NCBI RefSeq assembly: GCF_041734735.1
Contig: NC_134905.1
Span: 12,189,714-12,253,713, forward strand
Length of the DNA stretch: 64,000 bases
From: Babylonia areolata
Taxonomy: Eukaryota; Mollusca; Gastropoda; Neogastropoda; Buccinidae
Direction: 5' to 3'
Part shown: one piece after another, positions 58,013 to 64,000 of the stretch
Numbering within the stretch: the first letter of the stretch is position 1
Layout of the letters: each line of letters starts with the position of its first letter
Translations under genes and position numbers: made by a program
Notes under the pieces: model-generated
Databases searched by the model: none
Told to the model about the DNA's origin: nothing
Seen by the model: the letters and a program-made list of their open reading frames with translations, nothing else

Positions 58013-58015
58013 GGT
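57068..58015. repeat. Spacer with GA microsatellites
   Basis: AG-rich runs occur at about 57820-57870 and 57973-58010, and a C-rich tract near 57510. No gene is seen. Confidence 0.7.
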
Positions 58016-58019
58016 ACAC

Positions 58020-58500
58020 GTACAGGTACAGTATTTGTGGCAAAACCTTGCAGCCTTTCCACGCCCATTCTTGGAAAAGTAATTTGGTTTTAGGGTTTCC
58101 ATTTGCACGCTATTTACCTAAATAGTATTCACCAAAGTCATATTTCTGCACTATTGATCTAGAATCAATGTCAAGAACATTTTTGAACTGCTTAATATTT
58201 TTAGGGGCTTTTGTTACATTTAAGTGCATTCCAACCTTTAACAAACTCTGATGCTGAAGATTATTTGCAGATATTAGTCCTTCAATACTAGGTATAAATG
58301 TTAGTATCTGAGTTTCTGGTTATATAAGACTTGTTAGCTGAGAAAAAAGTATAAGGGTCAATATCATCATTTTTGTTAGTGATCTTGAAGATCTGAATCA
58401 TATCTCCTCTAAAGCGCCTGTATTTCAATGAATGTAGATTTAACTGTGTCAACCGACTGTGACTTGGTGGCATGTGATATGGGCGCTGAACGCTTACAGA
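58020..58500 (-). mobile_element. LINE 3' fragment (RT C-terminal region)
   Basis: The minus strand at 58473-58288 reads LTQLNLHSLKYRRFRGDMIQ and then IFKITNKNDDIDPYTFF, a motif widely conserved after the RT domain in CR1/L2/RTE-like LINEs (L.SL.YRR.RGDMI..FKI). Further C-terminal sequence with a VLDID-like motif follows to about 58100. It is a short, dead, 5'-truncated copy and differs from the two LINEs at the left edge. Confidence 0.75.
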
Positions 58501-58595
58501 GTGACGAACTTAAAAAAGCATGCAAGCAACCAAAGTGCATTGTGTGTGTAGGTCTGATTCTGAGAATGACAAAACAATTCAGTTAACAGCCTCAC

Positions 58596-58795
58596 CTGGT
58601 TTAAAGTAATAAAATCAATCTTAAAAAAATATCCCGAGTTTGTGGAATTGTTTTATAAGTTAAACCAATCCAAAAACGATCAGTCGAATTTCACATTCCG
58701 CAATCTCCGGTCTCATGGATGACCAGTTAGCGAGGGTTATCTCCCGTGAGGTAAGCAGACGAGAGTTTGGCGAGAAGTGTCGGTGCGTTTGCAAA
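58596..58795. promoter_or_regulatory. Candidate shared WDR53/AMMECR1 promoter
   Basis: The AMMECR1 start region and the candidate WDR53 first exon diverge from this ~200-bp interval. It is GC-richer than its surroundings (58690-58790). No TATA box is clear. The bidirectional role is inference from gene orientation. Confidence 0.4.
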
Positions 58796-59013
58796 ATGGC
58801 CACAGGCTACAGTGGTGTTAAAAAACAAAGACTCAACAATTCCACACCACAGCCGTACTGTAATGGTCATGGGTCATCAGGATATTCCAGCTACCACAAG
58901 CACAGTCATACTGTGGTCTCTCCAGACATGTGTGTCTTCTGTTTCGATGTTCTGCACGGGTATTTGTATGGCTATGACAGCAAGGCCGCACCTCGTTTTA
59001 CCAATGAATCTTA
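58796..59013 (+). CDS. AMMECR1: AMMECR1/AMMECR1L homologue, first coding exon (partial gene)
   Basis: It encodes 72 residues plus two bases. MATGYSGVKKQRL matches vertebrate AMMECR1 MAAGCCGVKKQKL. After a Ser/His-rich linker, VVSPDMCVFCFDVL and PRFTNES open the conserved AMMECR1 domain (vertebrate VVSAEMCCFCFDVL, PRFTNEPY). The donor is GTGAGT at 59014; the split codon TA? suggests Tyr next, as in the family. The protein's biochemical role is not well established. An in-frame ATG at 58715 would add 27 residues; AMMECR1L also carries N-terminal residues before its CCGVKK motif, so both starts are possible. Remaining exons lie beyond 64000. Confidence 0.9.
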
Positions 59014-59500
59014 GTGAGTAAACATTGACACTTACGTAGTTTAACTTTGTGATTTCACGCTTTGTAGTCCTCAATTCTTTCCCAGGCTTGGTCTTGAGGT
59101 TATGGGCTGGAATTTGAATGATATTAGCTCAAATGATGAATTTTAATGGTGATCTTTGATTTCGGGGGTTTAAACAGAGTGTTTGTTTGGGCTGTGTCAG
59201 GTCAAAACTTGGGGTCATATCATTGGGCATTTCCCGTATTGTCACATTTACTCATTCGAGTCATTGTACCGTAGTCAGACTCAGAGTTGATGTCAGGAGA
59301 GAAAGTCCATTTTCATTGGTGGATATAGGAAAAAAGTGATCACGTCCTATCCTTTGTAAGTTTGTTTTTCATTTGGCCATGTTTGTTTTTTGTTTGGAAT
59401 GTCCATTATTAATGTTATGCATTATATATAGTAGATAACATATTACATTTTAAAAAACAACTACTTCAAAATGACATGACAGATTATGATGATGATGATA
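59014..59500 (+). other. AMMECR1 intron 1, first part
   Basis: This is ordinary A/T-rich intron with no recognised element. Confidence 0.6.
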
Positions 59501-59504
59501 CTGA

Positions 59505-59700
59505 TACTTATGTAGCGTCTGTCCTTGGTTGGAGAGCAAGCTCTAACTTGTCTTACAAGCACTTTACAAACAGGGAGTTACTTATTTGCACAACTTAGGC
59601 TGCCAACTTAGGTAGTTCTGGCTGACAGCTACCACTGGGTACTCAGTAGTTGTTTCCTGTGTCTTTCAATCAGGTTTCAGTCACACACACATACACACAT
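59505..59700 (-). mobile_element. SINE family S2, 3' fragment, reverse
   Basis: TAGTTCTGGCTGACAGCTAC and the GTTTCCTGTGTCTTTCAATC stretch match the corresponding ends of the 39330 and 49130 copies. Confidence 0.55.
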
Positions 59701-59763
59701 ATACAGACATGTATTTTATGTGCATGACTAATTTGCTTATTTACCCAGCCATACTCTGTGTTC

Positions 59764-59871
59764 AGATGTGTGCATGCTGGGTATGTGCTTGTTTGCATAA
59801 CCCACTGAATGCCAACATAGGTTACAGGATTGTTAACATGTGTATTTGGCCTGCTGCGTGCGTATACATAC
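59764..59871 (-). mobile_element. SINE family S1 fragment, cut by the Mag-like element
   Basis: It carries the inverse of AACATACCCAGCATGC and of the CCTGTAATCCATGTCAGC-type stretch. Homology to S1 stops abruptly at about 59871, where the retroelement's presumed terminal repeat begins. Confidence 0.7.
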
Positions 59872-62800
59872 TGTAGTATGTGGCACATCTGCTGTGCACA
59901 TGGCCACGAACGATGTATCGCGTATGCGCTTTAAGCGTTCGTGTTCAACCGTTCAAACAACTCATGATTCCATCCATGTCTATCCTAAGATTATACTAGA
60001 TCACAAAAGAACAAACTGGTGTTCTTGTCTGATGTTGGGTACGCAAGCAATGACACATGGTGGCAGCGGTAAAGCGGTAAACAGTGCAATACATCGAAGA
60101 TAGAAATAATGACTGTGAAAACCGTGAACTGTGATTGTGAAGGTACGTAGATTTTATCTCGGTATCTGATCAACATAGCATTGTTGGAGCAGCATTGTAT
60201 TCGCGATGTCTTTCAAACCGCCTTCAGCGTTCGACTTTTCTGCGCCAGAGCAGTGGCCGACATGGCGACAACACTTCCAAAGATATCATACATGCATGGA
60301 ACTTTCAAAAAATCATTCGATATCCAAGTATCATCCCTCATCTATAGTATGGGACCAGAAGCAGAGAAAATTTACGCAACTTTCGAAATTACTCCTGCTG
60401 CAACATATGATGATGTGATCAAACTTTTCAATGAACATTTCACCCCAAAAGTGAACGTAATACACGAACGTGCAGTTTTTCACCAACATACTCAACTTAG
60501 GGAGAAAACGTAGAGACCTACATTTGTGTCCTCTACGATCTCGCAGAACACGCAGAATTTCAAGACAAGGATTCAGCTATCCGTGATAGGCTTGTTGTAG
60601 GCTTACTAGATAGGGAGCTATCAGAAAAATTACAACTCCAAGCCACACTGACACTCAAAGAGGTTACTCAGATAGTATGTCAGCATGAACTAGTAAAGCA
60701 GCAGTTGTCTGCTCAGCGCCCATCATCTTCACACGTAGATGCAGTCCACGGACAGCGTGGTTCTAGGTGAGGCGGTCATGGTTGTTACCAGGGCGGCGCC
60801 CATGGCAACACTGGTGGGCCTCGACACGGCAGCAACCCACATTGTGGCACGAGTGGCAAACATAGAGGTTATCATGGTCATCACTCTGCTTCACGGGGAG
60901 GCAGAGGAGATGGATACAGTAACAAATGCAACAGATGTGGTAGGGATTCTCATCAAGGAAATGACTGTCCAGCCAAAGGAAAAACATGTCGCAGTTGTGG
61001 AAAACTGAATCATTTCTCTGTTGTGTGCCGCAGTAGACCAAAACAAACTGACACAGTAGAGGAGGCAACATCTGACAAGACATTCTTCTTGGGAGCTGTA
61101 GAAACCAATGTTCCTCCATGGTATGCAAAACTAGACATTTGTGACTCAGTCTGTCAATTCAAGATTGACACAGAAGCAGACATTTCTATCACGTAACCAG
61201 TATGACAAGCTTCATTTGGCACCACCTCACCACAACAAAAGCTGTCTTGAAGTCACTAGGTGGTGTTCTGAAAACAGTAGGCCAATTCAAAGCCCAAGCC
61301 AAGCTGCATGGCACAGACAACCCTTTGTCTCTGAATATCGTCATTGCCAACAGTGAGATGGACAATCTCTTGAGTTGGAGTGCGTCCCTTGCGCTCAACC
61401 TCATTAAGCGTGTAGAGAGTGTGGAACAGGGAGTTTTCCAAAACACACTGGATGGACCACCCGTTGATTGCCAACCTGTGAAGATAACATTGAAGGAAGG
61501 TGCACAGCCTTATAGCATAACAGCTGCACGACGCGTTCCAATTCCTCTCCTCGAGAAAGTGAAAGCGGAGCTAGAAAAGATGGAGAAACTAGGGATCATT
61601 GAGGAGATCACAACCCCACCTGACTGGTGTGCCCCAATGGTGCCAGTCCAGAAGAAGAATGGCAGCATACATATCTGTACAGACTTCAAGAAACTAAATG
61701 AAGCAATGAAACGAGAGAGGTACATCCTACCAATGATGGATGACCTACTTCACAAGCTCAGCGGCTCCAAGGTCTTCAGTAAACTTGATGCAACTTCAGG
61801 ATTCTGGCAGCTACCACTCGACAGTGAGACTGCAAAACTCACTCCGTTCATCACTCCGAGCGGTAGATTGTTTTACAAGAGACTTCCTTTTGGAATTTCA
61901 TCAGCCCCAGAAATATTCCAAAGAACTGTAGAAGGGATCCTGGGAGGCATGCAGAATGTTTTGTGTTACTTCGACGACATGCTCATCTTCAGTGAGGATA
62001 CAAGTACACACGAGAAACACCTGGATGATGTTCTACAGAAACTTCACTCTCATCATCTGAAACTGAACAAAGAGAAGTTGGAACTGAGAAAGTCTGAGAT
62101 AGAATTCTTGGGTCACCTGATCAGTGGGAATGGAGTGAAACCTGATCCAGCCAAGATAGCAGCACTCATGGACATGCCTGACCCAAAGAATGTTCAGGAA
62201 CTGCAAAGAATGTTGGGCCTGATCAACTTCCTGGGCAGATACATCCCAGATCTGTCCTCAACACTGCGCCCAGTCACCCAGCTGTTGGAGAAGGACAGGA
62301 TGTGGATGTGGGGTGGACCACAGCGAGAAGCCCTACATAAGGTGAAGATAGCACTGACTTCAGCACCAGTCCTTGCTTTCTTTGACCTCACCAAGCCAAC
62401 AACAGTCAGCAGTGATGCCAGCAGTTACGGTATCGGAGGTGTTCTACTCCAAGGACATGATGGAGTCCAGAGACCTGTAGCCTACTGCTCACGCACCCTG
62501 ACACCAGCAGAACGTTCATACGCACAAATAGAAAAGGAGTGCCTAGCTGCTGTCTGGTCATGTGAAAAGTTCTCAAGGTACCTTGTGGGTCTTGAATCCT
62601 TCAAACTCCAAACTGACCACAAGCCCCTTGTCCCCTTGATCAACACAAAGGACCTTCAAGACACACCCTTGCATTGTCAACGTCTTCTCATGAGGCTGAT
62701 GAGGTTTAGCCCTCATGCAGTCTATGCCCCTGGCAAAGACCTTGTGATAGCAGACACCTTGTCTCGCGGCCCCATACCTGACGAGTCTCAGCAGGATGAC

Positions 62801-64000
62801 TTTCAGCAAGTTTGACAAGACATCGAAGCTCACATAGATCTCATCAAGTCAACTTGGCCAGCAACAGACAAGCACCTGGAAGAGATCAGCAGAGAAACAA
62901 GCCATGACAGAGTGCTTAGCGCAGCAGTGCAATACACGGCAACGGGATGGCCAGCTTATCAGACTGATGTAGGCCCAGAACTCCAAGAACTATACGCTGT
63001 GAGGAACGAGCTAAGTGTTTACAATGGCCTACTCATCAAAGGAACCCGGATTGTTATACCGACTTCACTGCGAGCCAGTATCCTTGACCTCATTCATGCA
63101 GGACACCTCGGCATCCAGAAATGTCGAGAAAGAGCAAACTCATCAGTTTGGTGGCCAGGACTTAACAAAGAAATTGTGAACAAAGTCCAGCAATGTGCTC
63201 ATTGTGAGATTAGGCAGCCATCGCAAAGAAGGGAACCACTCCAGCCTACCCCTCTCCCAGAATGACCATTCCAGATGGTAGGAACTGACATCTGCGAGGT
63301 GAAAGGACAATACTTAATCTTGGTTGACTACTTCTCAAGATATATTGAGATAGCACATCTCCCAAATGTGACATCATCAACTGTCATTGCAAGACTGAAA
63401 AACATCTTCGCCCATCATGGCATTCCAGAAACTGTGGTATCTGACAATGAGAGACAGTTTACGTCATTTGAATTCCAAACATTCACAAAACAGTGGAATT
63501 TCACACATTGCACCAGCAGTCCTTACTTCCCTATTTCCAATGGAGAAACAGAGAGAGCCGTTCAAACAGCAAAACATATCCTGGAGCAAGAGGACCCATT
63601 CCTGGCTCTCCTGACATATTGTGCAACTCCCACGGGTCCAACACGAGTGAGTCCAGCAGAGCTCACCATGGGACGTCGACTGAGGACGACGCTGCCCACC
63701 CTGCAGACAAACCTTAATCCTTAGCAGTACGACAGAGATGTCATTAAGGAAAATGATGAAAAGGCAAAGATGAACAATAAGACCTACTATGACAGACGTC
63801 ACGGGGCACAGACACTGCCAGAGCTTTGTGCAGGCGACCCAGTCTTCCAGAAGTTAGACCATGAGTCCAAGTGGTCAAACCCAGCAACAGTTTTGAGCCA
63901 GGTTGCTCCTCGCTCATACTTGGTGCAGACCGAGTCAGGTGCACAGTACAGGCGAAACTGCAGACACCTTTGCCTATCCCAGTCCTTTCCTGTGACCTTG
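59872..64000 (+). mobile_element. Ty3/gypsy retroelement, Mag-like, fossil, runs off the edge
   Basis: Parts in order: a presumed short 5' LTR (59872-60057, TG...CA, inferred because the 3' LTR lies outside), a primer-binding-like TGGTGGCAGCGG at 60058, gag (about 60206-60740), a two-knuckle zinc region (about 60915-61040), protease-proximal sequence, reverse transcriptase and RNase H (61202-62815, with [11 protein letters not shown] and CYFDDM), and integrase (62912-64000, zinc-binding and catalytic-core regions), continuing past the window. Gag type and RT resemble the Mag clade. It is broken, with roughly five interruptions, but long intact stretches suggest moderate to young age. It sits in AMMECR1 intron 1 in the sense orientation. 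Confidence 0.88.

Larger units (their letters stand above)
56190..58595 (-). other. Probable WDR53 5'UTR intron
   Basis: The acceptor is at 56190-56191 on minus (TGTGCAG). A good donor (CCAG then GTGAGG) sits on minus at 58596/58595, which would give a 2.4-kb intron and a non-coding first exon starting near the AMMECR1 promoter. The donor is a candidate only. The interval holds an S1 SINE, a LINE fragment and GA repeats. Confidence 0.45.

Overview
The window looks like a stretch of a molluscan, most likely gastropod, nuclear genome. The evidence is interrupted genes with GT-AG introns, an invertebrate YAP gene, dense (CA)n/(GA)n microsatellites, several tRNA-headed SINE families of a type I associate with caenogastropods (from memory, not searched), and a mixed load of LINE, piggyBac, pogo, DIRS and Mag-type elements. 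No bacterial features are present.

Three host genes are supported. (1) A complete YAP1/Yorkie homologue runs on the + strand from 5258 to 29733. It has seven coding exons whose phases all agree and encodes 470 residues: TEAD-binding segment, two WW domains, leucine-rich coiled coil, four HxRxxS LATS sites, a DSG phosphodegron, and a C-terminal LTWL PDZ ligand. (2) A WDR53 homologue lies on the - strand (55165-56187) as one intact coding exon behind a 5'UTR intron. (3) The first coding exon of an AMMECR1/AMMECR1L homologue (58796-59013, +) is divergently oriented to WDR53; the rest lies beyond the right edge.

Layout: 1-4435, microsatellites and two 5'-truncated LINEs; 4436-5257, YAP upstream region; 5258-29733, YAP. 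YAP intron 1 holds a LINE with RNase H. Intron 3 holds a pogo/Tigger-like transposon with a tandemly duplicated left end. Intron 4 is almost wholly a SINE fragment plus a 29-unit minisatellite. Intron 5 (10 kb) holds two piggyBac relics and a segmental duplication. 29734-49780 is YAP 3' flank and intergenic DNA with dispersed repeats, including a 0.6-1.6 kb family with a terminal hairpin. 49780-52860 is a decayed DIRS-type element. 54150-59013 holds WDR53, SINE and LINE pieces and AMMECR1 exon 1. 59872-64000 is a Mag-like Ty3/gypsy element in AMMECR1 intron 1, running off the edge.

The most striking observation is in YAP intron 4. The minisatellite next to exon 5 is a serial duplication of that exon's own 3' splice site. 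Each ~50-bp unit carries a branch-point-like CTGAT, a UG-rich tract, a TAG acceptor and the first bases of exon 5. Splicing exon 4 to any of the 29 upstream acceptors gives an in-frame stop within one or two units; only the last acceptor opens the exon. Exon 5 is also a symmetric 90-nt cassette, so skipping it keeps frame. The region therefore has the architecture of a tunable switch between full-length YAP, exon-5-less YAP and truncated or NMD-targeted YAP. That function is inference; the architecture is directly visible.
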